Source: Serratia plymuthica NBRC 102599 (GTDB lineage: Bacteria > Pseudomonadota > Gammaproteobacteria > Enterobacterales > Enterobacteriaceae). Taken from it: a stretch of DNA of 64,000 bases. A program made the translations under genes and the position numbers. The notes under the pieces were generated by a model. It was not told where the DNA came from, did not search any database, and saw only the letters and a program-made list of their open reading frames with translations. Shown piece after piece: positions 45,569-54,815 of the stretch; positions within the stretch are counted from its first letter, which is position 1, and each line of letters begins with the position of its first letter. The DNA lies in NCBI RefSeq assembly GCF_001590925.1, contig NZ_BCTU01000016.1:1-64000 (forward strand). The letters run 5' to 3'.

Positions 45569-45874
45569 TCAGGGTCTGGTGACGAATCGTGCAAGTTGTT
45601 GGTGCAATTGGCTGTTTTCTTTACGTAAGTGCTCAATTTCCTCCAGCAGCGTCAAGGTGACCGCGATACCGGGCCAGTCCAGCGCCAATTCACGATGCAA
45701 CTGTTGAGCGCGGTGAAAAATGGTCAGCGCATGATCGTCAAATACCCAGTCTGCAGCCGTCGGGTTACGCGGTTCGATCACCCCCAGCCCGACAATTTCC
45801 GTTAACTCATCCTCTGAAACACCGGTATGCAGGCAAAATTCGGTAATGGTTAAAGTTACTTTTACGTTAGCCAT
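45569..45874 (-). CDS. cbpM: Chaperone modulator CbpM
   Basis: A 101-residue protein of the MerR-like CbpM family that binds the J domain of CbpA and inhibits its cochaperone and DNA-binding activity. Visible blocks are [30 protein letters not shown] and [39 protein letters not shown], ending in a coiled-coil tail. I chose the ATG at 45874 (MANVKV); it overlaps the cbpA end by 8 bases. The longer upstream frame lies in cbpA. Confidence 0.92.
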   Translation of the reverse strand: MANVKVTLTITEFCLHTGVSEDELTEIVGLGVIEPRNPTAADWVFDDHALTIFHRAQQLHRELALDWPGIAVTLTLLEEIEHLRKENSQLHQQLARFVTRP

Positions 45875-46793
45875 TTTGCTTACTCCACTCTTTGCGTGGG
45901 TCAAAAGCGGGTTGCGCCTCCGCCAGTTGTTGCCACAACGCAGCATTTTTTTCGTCCGGCTTCGGTGGCATCACGACCTTAATCACCGCATATAAATCCC
46001 CGGTTTCTTTCTTGCTGACCAGGCCTTTCCCCTTGATACGCAGCCGCTGGCCGGTCTGACTACCGGCTGGAATGGTCAGCAGAATAGGGTCTTTCAGGGT
46101 CGGAACCGGCACCTTGGCACCCAGAGCAGCTTCCCATGGTGATACCGGCAAGACGATCTCCAGATTATGGCCGACGATGTCGAACAGCGGGTGCGGCGCA
46201 ATGCGGATGATCAGATAGAGGTCACCGTTGGCGCCGCCCTCAGCGCCCGGCGCCCCTTGGCCTTTCAGGCGAATGCGTTCGCCATCGCCCACGCCGACGG
46301 GGATCTTCACATTAAGGGTTTTGGGAACTTCCTGTTCCACCATGCCGAAAGCGTTATAAATCGGCAGGCTATAGCGAATGGTCCGGGTTTGCTCGGCCAG
46401 AGTTTCCTCAAGGAAAACCGCCACTTCCATCTCGATGTCTTGCCCGCGCATGGCACGGCTTTGGCGTCGGTGTTGCGAACGCGCATGTTCGCCAAACATC
46501 GAGGAAAAAATATCGGAAAAGTCTTCGGCGTTATTGGCGTGGCCGTGCTGCGTTTGACGGCCAAAATTAGGGTCGTTGCGATGTTGCACCAATTGATCGT
46601 ATTCGGCGCGACGCTCATCGTCTTTTAACACCTCATAGGCTTCCGCGACTTCCTTGAACTGCGCTTCGGCATTCGATTCGGTGCTGACGTCGGGGTGATA
46701 TTTACGCGCCAGACGACGATAGGCCGTTTTGATAGCCTTGAGATCGTCCGATGGCTTAACCCCTAAAATGGCATAATAGTCCTTGAATTCCAT
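45867..46793 (-). CDS. cbpA: Curved DNA-binding protein CbpA (DnaJ-like)
   Basis: A 308-residue DnaJ homologue that works with DnaK and also binds curved DNA in stationary phase. The J domain (1-70) contains [32 protein letters not shown] with the HPD motif. There is no zinc-finger region; instead the two C-terminal beta-barrel domains follow, with [21 protein letters not shown] and [22 protein letters not shown]. The operon continues into cbpM. Confidence 0.95.
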   Translation of the reverse strand: MEFKDYYAILGVKPSDDLKAIKTAYRRLARKYHPDVSTESNAEAQFKEVAEAYEVLKDDERRAEYDQLVQHRNDPNFGRQTQHGHANNAEDFSDIFSSMFGEHARSQHRRQSRAMRGQDIEMEVAVFLEETLAEQTRTIRYSLPIYNAFGMVEQEVPKTLNVKIPVGVGDGERIRLKGQGAPGAEGGANGDLYLIIRIAPHPLFDIVGHNLEIVLPVSPWEAALGAKVPVPTLKDPILLTIPAGSQTGQRLRIKGKGLVSKKETGDLYAVIKVVMPPKPDEKNAALWQQLAEAQPAFDPRKEWSKQNG

Positions 46794-46961
46794 AGCGTAA
46801 TCATCTCATTTCAATCTTTCATCTGAGGGAATGGCTGAGCCTGCATTGCATGAAACCTTACTCAGGGTAGGGCACTTGCCACCGGGACATCGACATAATT
46901 GTGCGGCTGGGCGGCTAATGAGCGAAAAAGGCGGGGCGATAAACCCTCCTTATGTATGCGC

Positions 46962-47531
46962 TTAATTGCGCTTTAGCTGCCTGGTGACCCTGAATAGGCT
47001 GAAGGCGCTGAACAACATTTCAATACCTACAAGGGTGGTCACCAGTATGACCGAAGTCATCGGATCGGCGCTAAACAGCATCCAGGCAATCACCAGATCC
47101 AAGAAGCCAATGACGAACTGCAACCAACTGCCGCTGACTTCACGCAGCTTATAACCGGCAACTAACCGCACAATACCACCGAGCGCAAATAATATGGCGA
47201 GGTATATCGCCAGCGTCAGAATGCCGGCCAATGGACTGGCAATGAACAGGTAGCCGATAATCAAATAAGCCACGCCCAGTAATAGGCCGCCAATCATCGG
47301 CCAGGTGTTTTGTGCCCGATTGGCTATCATGCCCGTCACCAACGCCGCGCCGCTCAGCAACAGTAAGACGCCGACCAGAATGCTCAGCGCTGTGCCGGAT
47401 GCCAGGGGGTTAATCAGGCACAGAATACCGCCCACCAAGAGCAGGAAGGCAATAATCAGCAGGGCAGTGCGTTGCTTTTTGAGGCGTTCTTCACTCAGGA
47501 GGGGCAGATTTTTATGGTCAAAATTTAACAT
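46962..47531 (-). CDS. hdeD: HdeD family acid-resistance membrane protein
   Basis: A 189-residue protein with six predicted membrane segments (about 22-42, 47-67, 79-99, 104-124, 135-155, 162-182), including LLIIAFLLLVGGILCLINPLASGTALSILVGVLLLLSG, WPMIGGLLLGVAYLIIGYLFIASPLAGIL and SWLQFVIGFLDLVIAWMLF. It aligns with E. coli HdeD of the acid fitness island, but here without hdeAB, so the acid role is inferred. GGAG precedes its ATG. It is a single gene divergent from ygeR. Confidence 0.85.
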   Translation of the reverse strand: MLNFDHKNLPLLSEERLKKQRTALLIIAFLLLVGGILCLINPLASGTALSILVGVLLLLSGAALVTGMIANRAQNTWPMIGGLLLGVAYLIIGYLFIASPLAGILTLAIYLAILFALGGIVRLVAGYKLREVSGSWLQFVIGFLDLVIAWMLFSADPMTSVILVTTLVGIEMLFSAFSLFRVTRQLKRN

Positions 47532-47676
47532 GACAGTACTCCATTTGTCGTATGGTGCTCAGTAATCCCTACTTGTTTAGCATAGTCCTTTTGGCGCTTT
47601 TTGACTGCCCCGGTGCAAATGTTACTATTGACGCCTGACGCGTATCAGCGCCCGGAAATATGATTGAGGACAGGAT

Positions 47677-48432
47677 TTGAGCACAGGAAGCAAACTTGCG
47701 TGGTGGCGCCGCGCCGCAGTGTGTCTGACATTGAGCCTGCTGTTGGCCGGTTGTTCGAGCAAAAACAGCTATAACCGCGACTACGACAAACTGCCGAAGG
47801 GTACTTACAGCGGCAAATCCTATACCGTTAAACGTGGCGATACGCTGTATTACATCGCCTGGATCACTGACAGCGAAGTCAGCGAACTGGCACGAATCAA
47901 CAAGATACGCCCGCCCTACGGGCTGGAAGTCGGGCAAAAACTGCGGCTGAGCGGCAGCGCCCCGACCAAAACGGCGTCAACCCGGCGTAAAAATACCTCG
48001 TCTGGCGCGGTGTTGGCTAAATCGACGCCGCCGCCTGGGGCTTCACGCTGCTGGCGCTGGCCGACCAGCGGCAAGATAGTGCAGAAATATTCCAACGCAG
48101 ACGGCGGCAATAAGGGCATCGATATCGCCGGTGCGCGCGGCCAGCCGATCTTCGCTTCCGCCAAGGGCAAGGTGGTGTACGTCGGCAATCAACTGCGCGG
48201 CTACGGCAACCTGATCATGATTAAGCACGGCGAAGACTTCATCACCGCCTATGCGCATAACGACACCACGCTGGTCCGCAACGGCCAGGATGTGAAGGCA
48301 GGGCAAAAGATTGGCACCATGGGCAGTACCGGCACCGACTCCGTGTTCCTGCATTTCCAGATCCGCTATCGCGCCACCGCGCTCGATCCGCAGCGCTATC
48401 TGCCGCCGCAAGGCGCTTCGCCATCTTGTTAA
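47677..48432 (+). CDS. ygeR: LysM/LytM lipoprotein YgeR (ActS), amidase activator
   Basis: A 251-residue lipoprotein. The signal ends in the lipobox LSLLLAGCSS, and the LysM domain (about 47-90) contains YTVKRGDTLYYIAWITDSEVSELARINKI. The LytM domain (about 125-250) keeps GGNKGIDIAGARGQPIFASAKGKVVYVGN and HFQIRY but lacks the first zinc His and the full HxH, so it is a degenerate peptidase, in line with E. coli YgeR, which activates cell-wall amidases. The start codon is TTG (47677) with GAGGA 6 bases upstream. Confidence 0.92.
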   Translation: MSTGSKLAWWRRAAVCLTLSLLLAGCSSKNSYNRDYDKLPKGTYSGKSYTVKRGDTLYYIAWITDSEVSELARINKIRPPYGLEVGQKLRLSGSAPTKTASTRRKNTSSGAVLAKSTPPPGASRCWRWPTSGKIVQKYSNADGGNKGIDIAGARGQPIFASAKGKVVYVGNQLRGYGNLIMIKHGEDFITAYAHNDTTLVRNGQDVKAGQKIGTMGSTGTDSVFLHFQIRYRATALDPQRYLPPQGASPSC

Positions 48433-48481
48433 GCGTGGAGAAAACGGCCTGTTCCGTCAGGGAGCGGGCCGTTATCGCGGA

Positions 48482-49870
48482 CTATTTCCGCTTCCTTCCA
48501 CATAGCCAGATCAACGCCAACAGCACCACCACCGCAACTCCGATGGCCGGAGCCATATAAGGCTGCAGCATCGCCAGCAGCGGTACCGGGCCTCCGGTGC
48601 GCAGCATCGCCACGTCCTCCTCGCTTACCGTCACCGCCGGGTTGCCGTAGTTTTTCAGCACATAATTGCTGATGGCGGCGATTTGCCGATCGGTTAATGG
48701 ATTGACGTAGGATTGCGGGCCAAAGTTCGGCATCAGCACGTCCTCGCTGCCTGCTTTGCGCTGCACGCCGAACAAAATGGCGGAGATCAGGTTGGCCGGG
48801 TTGCCGGAACCGGTGGCGGTATTGTTGAACAGCGAAGGATAGGCCTGGTTTTTGCTGCCGCTGCCGTCCGGTTGGTGGCAACTGGCGCAGTTGCCGCTGA
48901 ATAAGGCCGCACCGTCGCTGACGGTATTATTGGCATTGGACGGATGCAGGCCGCGTAGCGTCGGTTCGACGTTTAGCGGTTGGCCAAAGCGGTCCGCCGC
49001 CTGCTTATCTTGAGCATCGCGGATCGGTACGGTACTTTTCAGGTAGACGGCAATGGCCATCAGATCCTGTTCAGGCAGGTATTGCAGGCTGTTTTCCACC
49101 GCCTCTGCCATGCCGCCAGCGGCCTGATTTTTCCCGGCGACCCGCCCGGTTTTGAGATATTGCACCAGTTCTTCATTGCTCCAGCCGCCGATGCCGCTGA
49201 CGGTGTCCGACGTAATGTTCGGTGCATACCAACTTCCCACCATGCCCCCCGCCAGCGGCTTATCGGCGCTTTCCGCCATCAGCAGGTTGCGCGGCGTATG
49301 GCAGGTATCGCAATGTCCAGGGCCGTTGACCAGATAGGCACCGCGGTTCCACTGCTCGCTTTTCTCGGCATTGGGCTGAAAGCGGTTCTTATCCAGAAAC
49401 AGCAAGTTCCAGCCGGCCATACTGAAGCGCATATTGAACGGGAAGGGCAGTGCGGTCGGCGTATTCTTCTGCTCTACCGGCTTCACCCCCTGCATAAAGT
49501 AGGTGTAGAGCGCGTGGATGTCCGCATCACTCAATTTGCTGTATGAGGTATAGGGCATTGCCGGGTAGAGATAGCTGCCATCGGCGCGCACCCCATCGCG
49601 CAGTGCACGAGCGAACTGTTGTTCCGTGTAGCCACCTATACCGTCATGCGCCGAAGGGGTGATATTGGTGGAGTAAATTACGCCCATCGGCGAGTTGATG
49701 CCGTAACCGCCGGCAAAGGGCTTGCCGCCGCCCGGTTGAGTGTGGCAGGCCTGGCAGTCCGAAGCTACGGCAAGCTGCTCACCCTGTTTAAGTAACGCCG
49801 TGCCATCGTCGGTCGCCAGGGCGGCACCGCTCAGCCCCAGCAACAGGGCAAATCCAAGTTGTATCTTCAT
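48482..49870 (-). CDS. Three-heme cytochrome c subunit of sugar dehydrogenase
   Basis: A 462-residue exported cytochrome with a signal peptide (about 1-20, LGLSGAALA-T) and three CXXCH heme sites: CQACH (about 39-43), CDTCH (about 187) and CASCH (about 327), each followed by a distal Met-containing segment. A C-terminal membrane anchor (about 440-457, GVAVVVLLALIWLCG) precedes a basic tail. It passes electrons from the flavin subunit to ubiquinone, as in gluconate, fructose and sorbitol dehydrogenases. It overlaps the flavin subunit by 4 bases. Confidence 0.93.
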   Translation of the reverse strand: MKIQLGFALLLGLSGAALATDDGTALLKQGEQLAVASDCQACHTQPGGGKPFAGGYGINSPMGVIYSTNITPSAHDGIGGYTEQQFARALRDGVRADGSYLYPAMPYTSYSKLSDADIHALYTYFMQGVKPVEQKNTPTALPFPFNMRFSMAGWNLLFLDKNRFQPNAEKSEQWNRGAYLVNGPGHCDTCHTPRNLLMAESADKPLAGGMVGSWYAPNITSDTVSGIGGWSNEELVQYLKTGRVAGKNQAAGGMAEAVENSLQYLPEQDLMAIAVYLKSTVPIRDAQDKQAADRFGQPLNVEPTLRGLHPSNANNTVSDGAALFSGNCASCHQPDGSGSKNQAYPSLFNNTATGSGNPANLISAILFGVQRKAGSEDVLMPNFGPQSYVNPLTDRQIAAISNYVLKNYGNPAVTVSEEDVAMLRTGGPVPLLAMLQPYMAPAIGVAVVVLLALIWLCGRKRK

Positions 49871-51522
49871 GATTTTACCGCCAGCGATTGGGCGATGTCG
49901 TCGGCGGCCTTGATGCCCAACGCCGCCATGGTTAGCGTGCTGTTGACTACGCTGGCTGAAGGAATGGCACCGCCACCCGGCAGCCAGAGATTGGCATGGT
50001 CGTGGGTGCGGCAGTTACCGTCTACCACCGAGTCATGTGGATCGCTGCCCATAATGGTGCCGCCCATGATGTGATTATTGGCGTTCAGGTTGGTGGTGAT
50101 TTTGAATTCATCGGCATCGAACAGACGTCCAATATGCTCCAACTGTTTATGTGCGGCTTCGGCGCCCTTGCGCACGTAATCGCCGACGTCGTAATGAATA
50201 TCGGGACACGGCAGGCCGTGAGCGTCCTTGCGGTTGGCGCTCAGCGTCAGGCGGTTGTTCGGGTCTGGTAACGGTTCCAGGCTAATCGACAAATCAACGC
50301 CATAGGCCGCGCGCCGGCGGATCTCTTCATCCAGCACTTTACCTACCAGGCCCTGCGCCAGTGCTTTTTGCGTTGCTGGAACTATCTGATTGATATTATT
50401 AAGTATCATCTTGTTGGCAGAATAGTCCTTACGGAACTCGCCGTCGCGCGGTCCCACCAGGCAGCTGCTCTGCGCCGGGCCGCGGCCGAGCCACAGTGGC
50501 TCTTTAGCCAGGAAGGTGCAGTGAAAGCCGGAGTGATCCATCATATTGCGCCCAACCTGATCGGAAGAGTTGGCGATGCCGTTGGGGTTCTGTTTATTGG
50601 CGGCAAGCAGCAGCAAGCGCGGCGTTTCGATACCGTTACAGGCCAGCGCGAAGGCGTTGGCGCTGGCTTTATGCGAGCGTTTTTGATTATCCAACCAGTG
50701 CACGGCGGTAACGCGATTCTGGTCGTCAGTATCAATTTTGTAGACCACCGACTCTGCCAGCACCACTGCGCCTTTCATTTCCGCGCGTTCGACATGATGG
50801 ATGCCGTTATACATGGCGCCAATGGGGCAAATCGGCTGGCAGTTGTTGTTGCCGCAGCAGGTCGGGCGGCCTTTCCACGGGCGGATGCTGCGTCCCTGCG
50901 GGATTGGCACCGATCGGTAGCCGTGCGGGTTGACCACTTCGGCGAAGCGGGTGTCGCCATAGGCCCAGGGCACCATGTCCATCGGATAAGGTTTGCTGCG
51001 CTCTACCGGCGATTGCTGCGCCGGATCGTTGGGGCCTGCGACACCGATTTCCTCTTCCGCACGGCAGTAGTAGGGTTCGAGATCGTTATACGAAATTGGC
51101 CAGTCGCGACCGACGCCGTACAGCGTTTTCATCTGGAAATCGCTCGGCAAATGGCGCCAGCAGGATGCTGCCCAGTGCCAGGTGGTACCGCCGACGGTGC
51201 GCAGATAGCCCTGTTTGAAGCTGCCGGCGCTGGGGCCACTAAGGGCTACGTAGTTGTTTTCCGGGAAATAGAGCGGTGCGGTGGCGTATTCAGATTGCGG
51301 ATACAGCCCCTGGAAATCTGAGCCCGCCCGGTTATCGAACGGCATGTTGCGCCAGTTTTCCACCGCTTGGGCGCGATCGATGCGCAGGCCGGCCTCCAAC
51401 ACCAGGACGGAATAGCCGAGGCTGACCAGTTGGTCGGCCATGATGCCGCCGACAATGCCGGAGCCGACGATCACGATGTCGGCCGATGCGTCGCCGTTGG
51501 CGGTAAATTCAGGTTTTTTCAT
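49867..51522 (-). CDS. GMC oxidoreductase, FAD subunit of sugar dehydrogenase
   Basis: A 551-residue flavoprotein of the glucose-methanol-choline family. The dinucleotide-binding motif is DIVIVGSGIVGGIMADQL (about 14-31), and the C-terminal GMC region has NANNHIMGGTIMGSDPHDSVVDG (catalytic His) and NLWLPGGGAIPSASVVN. It oxidises a polyol or aldonate in the periplasm; gluconate, fructose and sorbitol are the family options and I cannot choose among them. It has no signal peptide of its own and likely rides out with the Tat-bearing small subunit encoded just upstream. Confidence 0.92.
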   Translation of the reverse strand: MKKPEFTANGDASADIVIVGSGIVGGIMADQLVSLGYSVLVLEAGLRIDRAQAVENWRNMPFDNRAGSDFQGLYPQSEYATAPLYFPENNYVALSGPSAGSFKQGYLRTVGGTTWHWAASCWRHLPSDFQMKTLYGVGRDWPISYNDLEPYYCRAEEEIGVAGPNDPAQQSPVERSKPYPMDMVPWAYGDTRFAEVVNPHGYRSVPIPQGRSIRPWKGRPTCCGNNNCQPICPIGAMYNGIHHVERAEMKGAVVLAESVVYKIDTDDQNRVTAVHWLDNQKRSHKASANAFALACNGIETPRLLLLAANKQNPNGIANSSDQVGRNMMDHSGFHCTFLAKEPLWLGRGPAQSSCLVGPRDGEFRKDYSANKMILNNINQIVPATQKALAQGLVGKVLDEEIRRRAAYGVDLSISLEPLPDPNNRLTLSANRKDAHGLPCPDIHYDVGDYVRKGAEAAHKQLEHIGRLFDADEFKITTNLNANNHIMGGTIMGSDPHDSVVDGNCRTHDHANLWLPGGGAIPSASVVNSTLTMAALGIKAADDIAQSLAVKS

Positions 51523-51532
51523 CAGGATAATC

Positions 51533-52096
51533 TCAGCGAACGGGTGTCATGGTCATCGGCGGAGCGGCGGTCCACCACAGCGGGCCGTTGCCGCAATAGG
51601 TCGGTACGATCAGCGCATCGCTGGCGGGGCGGTACATCAGCGCATCCTTGTAGGCGATCAGCACAGCTTGCGGGCCATGCCCTACGGTGCCGGTATACCA
51701 GGCGCTGATAATGGCGGTGAGCAGATCCTGCAGGCCGGTCTGGATTGCCAGCGTTTGCAGCTGTTTGGCACTTTGCTCCGGCTGCAGCAAGGCGCTTAGC
51801 TGCTTAATCTGAGCAGAGAAATTGGGGATGCTGTCGCTCAAGGCGGTGAATATTCGCGCCGACATGCCCTGGTCGATGTCCTGATGTTCGGTAATAGTCC
51901 GGGACAGAGTGAAGAAACGTGCAAAGACAAGCGGGTTGGCTGCTGCGGTTTGCTGCTCAGCCTGGGTCAGAAATGGATAGCCAAGCAGGGAGGTGGCGAC
52001 AAGGACGGAAGCCATGCCGAACAACACATCTCTTCTTCTGAAACCGGTTCCATTGTTGTCCGAACGCAAATTTTCGCTGGGTAATGCAGTGCTCAT
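51533..52096 (-). CDS. Small subunit of sugar dehydrogenase, Tat signal
   Basis: A 187-residue protein with the twin-arginine signal GFRRRDVLFGMASVLVATSLL (about 18-38) and the segments WYTGTVGHGPQAVLIAYKDALMYRPASDALIVPTYCG and GPLWW seen in the FAD-SLDH small-subunit family (sorbitol/fructose/gluconate dehydrogenases). It is needed for export and maturation of the flavin subunit. First gene of the leftward three-gene operon, 10 bases from the GMC gene. Confidence 0.9.
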   Translation of the reverse strand: MSTALPSENLRSDNNGTGFRRRDVLFGMASVLVATSLLGYPFLTQAEQQTAAANPLVFARFFTLSRTITEHQDIDQGMSARIFTALSDSIPNFSAQIKQLSALLQPEQSAKQLQTLAIQTGLQDLLTAIISAWYTGTVGHGPQAVLIAYKDALMYRPASDALIVPTYCGNGPLWWTAAPPMTMTPVR

Positions 52097-52465
52097 GGTG
52101 AATTTCTCGCAACGGGTGTTAAAGCCTGGGTAGGCGAAGGTAGGACAGATACTGAATGCAAGATGATGAAATAAAGATACTTTTGATTATTGATCGATAG
52201 CCAATAATTCATTTTATAATAATTTTTTCGGATATTAACTTGGCGGTAACTTCTCAACAACAAGTTTTAACGGCGAGCCTGAAAGATCGCACTTTAAGAA
52301 TAAATGGGGTGAAGGAAAGCGGCAAAGTTGCTGAGCTATGGAGGCTTGCTCCAGCGATCAAAAAAGGCGGCGATAGCGGATTTCATAAGGGTTTCGCCGT
52401 CATACGTGCCAAAATGGATCACTAGCCGACGTCGCCACTTTGACTGAGAAGATAAATATTACCTT
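52097..52465. other. Divergent intergenic region, dehydrogenase/ABC exporter
   Basis: A 369-base gap. A+T-rich stretches near 52160-52235 probably hold the promoters. A 61-codon frame starting at TTG 52240 lacks a ribosome-binding site and is not accepted as a gene. Confidence 0.5.
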
Positions 52466-54226
52466 ATGGATCGCTCCCGTTTATTAACCTTCCTGCTGCC
52501 TTACCTATGGCCGAAAAATAACCCCAAACTGCGGTGGTATCTGGTTATAGCTTGTATTTTCATGGTGGTCGCCAAGGTCAGCACTTCGCTGGTGCCGCTG
52601 GCGTATAAGGCGATGGTCGATGCACTGAGCGCGGATACTGCGAAAATGCTGGCCATTCCGCTGGGGCTGATCGTCGCCTACGGCGTTGCGCGGGTCGGCG
52701 CCACGCTGTTTGAAGAACTGCGCAACGTGATGTTCATTCATCTCAGCCAGAATGCCACCCGCCTGCTGGGGCTGCGGGTGTTCAGGCAATTGCATGCGCT
52801 GAGCCTGCGCTTTCATCTGGAGCGCCAGACTGGCGGGCTGTCGCTGTCGATCGAACGCGGCACCCAAGCGGTTGCGACGGTGCTTTCACGGTTGCTGTTC
52901 TCTATTTTCCCTATCTTGTTCGAACTCACCCTGGTCGCGGTGATCATGTGGCATATGCTGAACGGTTGGTTCGCGCTGGCGATCCTGGCCACCGTCGGCG
53001 GTTATATTCTGTTTACCGTGATCGCGGTCAGCTGGCGCACCCGTTTCCGGCGTGAACTCAACAAGGCCAATGCCGATGCCAACAGCAAGTCCATCGACAG
53101 CCTGCTGAACTATGAAACCGTAAAGTACTTCGGCAATGAAGAGTTCGAGGCCGAGCGTTTCAATATGTCGCGCCGGCTGTACGAATATGCCGCCATTAAA
53201 AACCAGTTCAGTTTTACCGCCATCAACCTCGGGCAAACCGCCATTATCTCCATCGGGTTGATAGTGATGATGGCGATGGCGGCACAGGGCATCGTGCAGG
53301 GGCGGATGACGGTCGGTGACTTTGTGTTGGTGAATGCTTATCTGCTTCAGCTGTATCAACCGCTGAATTTCTTCGGTTTTATTTATGCCGAAGTCAGACA
53401 AGCGCTGATCGATATGGAGAACCTGTTCGATTTGCTGCAGGAAGAGCAGGAAATCGTCGATAGTCCTGACGCCGCGGCCCTTCGGTTGTCTCGTGGCGAA
53501 GTGCGCTTTGAGGCGGTCAGCTTTGGCTATGATGCGCGTCGGCCGATTTTGAACGACGTCAGCTTCACCATCCCGGCCGGTAACACCGTAGCGGTGGTCG
53601 GCGCTTCCGGTGCCGGCAAATCTACGTTGTCCCGGCTGCTGTTTCGCTTCTATGACGTGAACGGGGGGGCGGTACTTATTGACGGCCAGGATATCCGCAA
53701 TCTGAAACAGGCTAGCCTGCGCGCGGCGATCGGCATTGTGCCGCAAGAGACCGTGCTGTTTAACGATACCCTGCGCTACAACATCGGCTACGGCAAAACC
53801 GGATCCAGCAACGAAGAGATCGAACGGGCGGCGAAGCTGGCGCATATCCACGAGTTTATCGTCGGCCTGCCTGACGGTTATGAAACCCGGGTGGGCGAGC
53901 GTGGGCTCAAGCTGTCCGGCGGGGAGAAGCAGCGGGTGGCGATCGCCCGTACCATCCTGAAAAACCCGGCGATCCTGGTGTTCGACGAAGCCACCAGCGC
54001 ATTGGATACCCAAACCGAACGCGAGATCCAGGCACATTTGCGCGAGGTGAGCCGCGACCATACCACGCTGGTGATTGCCCACCGTCTGTCGACTGTGGTG
54101 GACGCCGACGAAATCATCGTGCTGGAAGCGGGCGAAATCGTCGAGCGTGGGCGTCATGAGGAACTGTTGCAAAGCGATGGCCGTTACGCCGCGATGTGGC
54201 AAAACCAGTACAGCGAGGAGTCATAA
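52466..54226 (+). CDS. Atm1/ABCB7-type ABC exporter
   Basis: A 586-residue half transporter fused to its ATPase. Six transmembrane helices span about 25-310. The hallmark of the mitochondrial Atm1/HMT1 branch, DSLLNYETVKYFGNEEFE, lies near residue 213. The nucleotide domain has Walker A VGASGAGKSTL (about 376-386), the Q-loop IVPQETVLFND, signature LSGGEKQRVAIAR (about 480-492), Walker B ILVFDEATSALD and H-loop IAHRLSTV. Bacterial relatives export glutathione-metal conjugates or related thiols. It works as a homodimer. The gene stands alone. Confidence 0.92.
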   Translation: MDRSRLLTFLLPYLWPKNNPKLRWYLVIACIFMVVAKVSTSLVPLAYKAMVDALSADTAKMLAIPLGLIVAYGVARVGATLFEELRNVMFIHLSQNATRLLGLRVFRQLHALSLRFHLERQTGGLSLSIERGTQAVATVLSRLLFSIFPILFELTLVAVIMWHMLNGWFALAILATVGGYILFTVIAVSWRTRFRRELNKANADANSKSIDSLLNYETVKYFGNEEFEAERFNMSRRLYEYAAIKNQFSFTAINLGQTAIISIGLIVMMAMAAQGIVQGRMTVGDFVLVNAYLLQLYQPLNFFGFIYAEVRQALIDMENLFDLLQEEQEIVDSPDAAALRLSRGEVRFEAVSFGYDARRPILNDVSFTIPAGNTVAVVGASGAGKSTLSRLLFRFYDVNGGAVLIDGQDIRNLKQASLRAAIGIVPQETVLFNDTLRYNIGYGKTGSSNEEIERAAKLAHIHEFIVGLPDGYETRVGERGLKLSGGEKQRVAIARTILKNPAILVFDEATSALDTQTEREIQAHLREVSRDHTTLVIAHRLSTVVDADEIIVLEAGEIVERGRHEELLQSDGRYAAMWQNQYSEES

Positions 54227-54277
54227 TCTTGCTGGCTAACGTCCGGGCACTAACGAACCGGGCGTTAGCCGCAGGCA

Positions 54278-54667
54278 TCACAATTCACCGGTCAGATACT
54301 GTGCCACGCCGTTGCCAAAACTCCAATCGCCCTTGCTGTTGGTGGTGATAGACACCATCAGGTCACTGCTTTCAATGCCACAGCTTTCTTTCAGCTCGCG
54401 GCTGAGATCGGCGTAAAACCGCTGTTTCTGCTCTTCGGCGCGCGGGCTGGTGATCACCCGCACCACCACCAGATCGCGGGTGCGCGTCAGGTTAAGGCCG
54501 GTGTCTTCGATCACCATATGGTGAGCCTTGTTTTCATGAACAATCTGATAGCGATCGCGCTGCGGCACCTCAAAGGCACTGAGCACGGCACGGTGGGCGG
54601 CATCGAGCAGGGTTTTCAGTTCGGCTTCGCTGCGGCCCTCAATGACTTCGAAGATAAGTAATGGCAT
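54278..54667 (-). CDS. Tautomerase family protein
   Basis: A 129-residue member of the tautomerase superfamily with the catalytic N-terminal proline (MPLLIFEVIEGRSEAELKTLL, Pro1 after Met removal) and a conserved QRDRYQIVHENKAHH block. The later IVVRVITSPRAEEQKQRFYADLSRELKESCGI is like that of trimeric tautomerases with a second beta-alpha-beta unit. It probably isomerises an unsaturated oxo acid. It is divergent from a LysR gene, which may control it. Confidence 0.88.
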   Translation of the reverse strand: MPLLIFEVIEGRSEAELKTLLDAAHRAVLSAFEVPQRDRYQIVHENKAHHMVIEDTGLNLTRTRDLVVVRVITSPRAEEQKQRFYADLSRELKESCGIESSDLMVSITTNSKGDWSFGNGVAQYLTGEL

Positions 54668-54815
54668 TTGTATAATCCTGTCAGTGAGTTAATGAAATTT
54701 TAGATGTGTAGGGCAGCGTTTTCGCATCGCTTCCGATAACCCATCTTAGCCAAGCCGCAGCGGGGGAAGAAGCGCTATACTTGAACTCATTGTTTATATA
54801 AATGAACAGTTGGCG

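Noticed and set aside
52240..52425. 61-codon frame upstream of the ABC exporter
   Set aside because: TTG start without ribosome-binding site, no hydrophobic or domain signal.
52886..54202. 438-codon minus-strand frame over the ABC exporter
   Set aside because: The plus-strand ABC motifs are complete; the antisense frame is a by-product.
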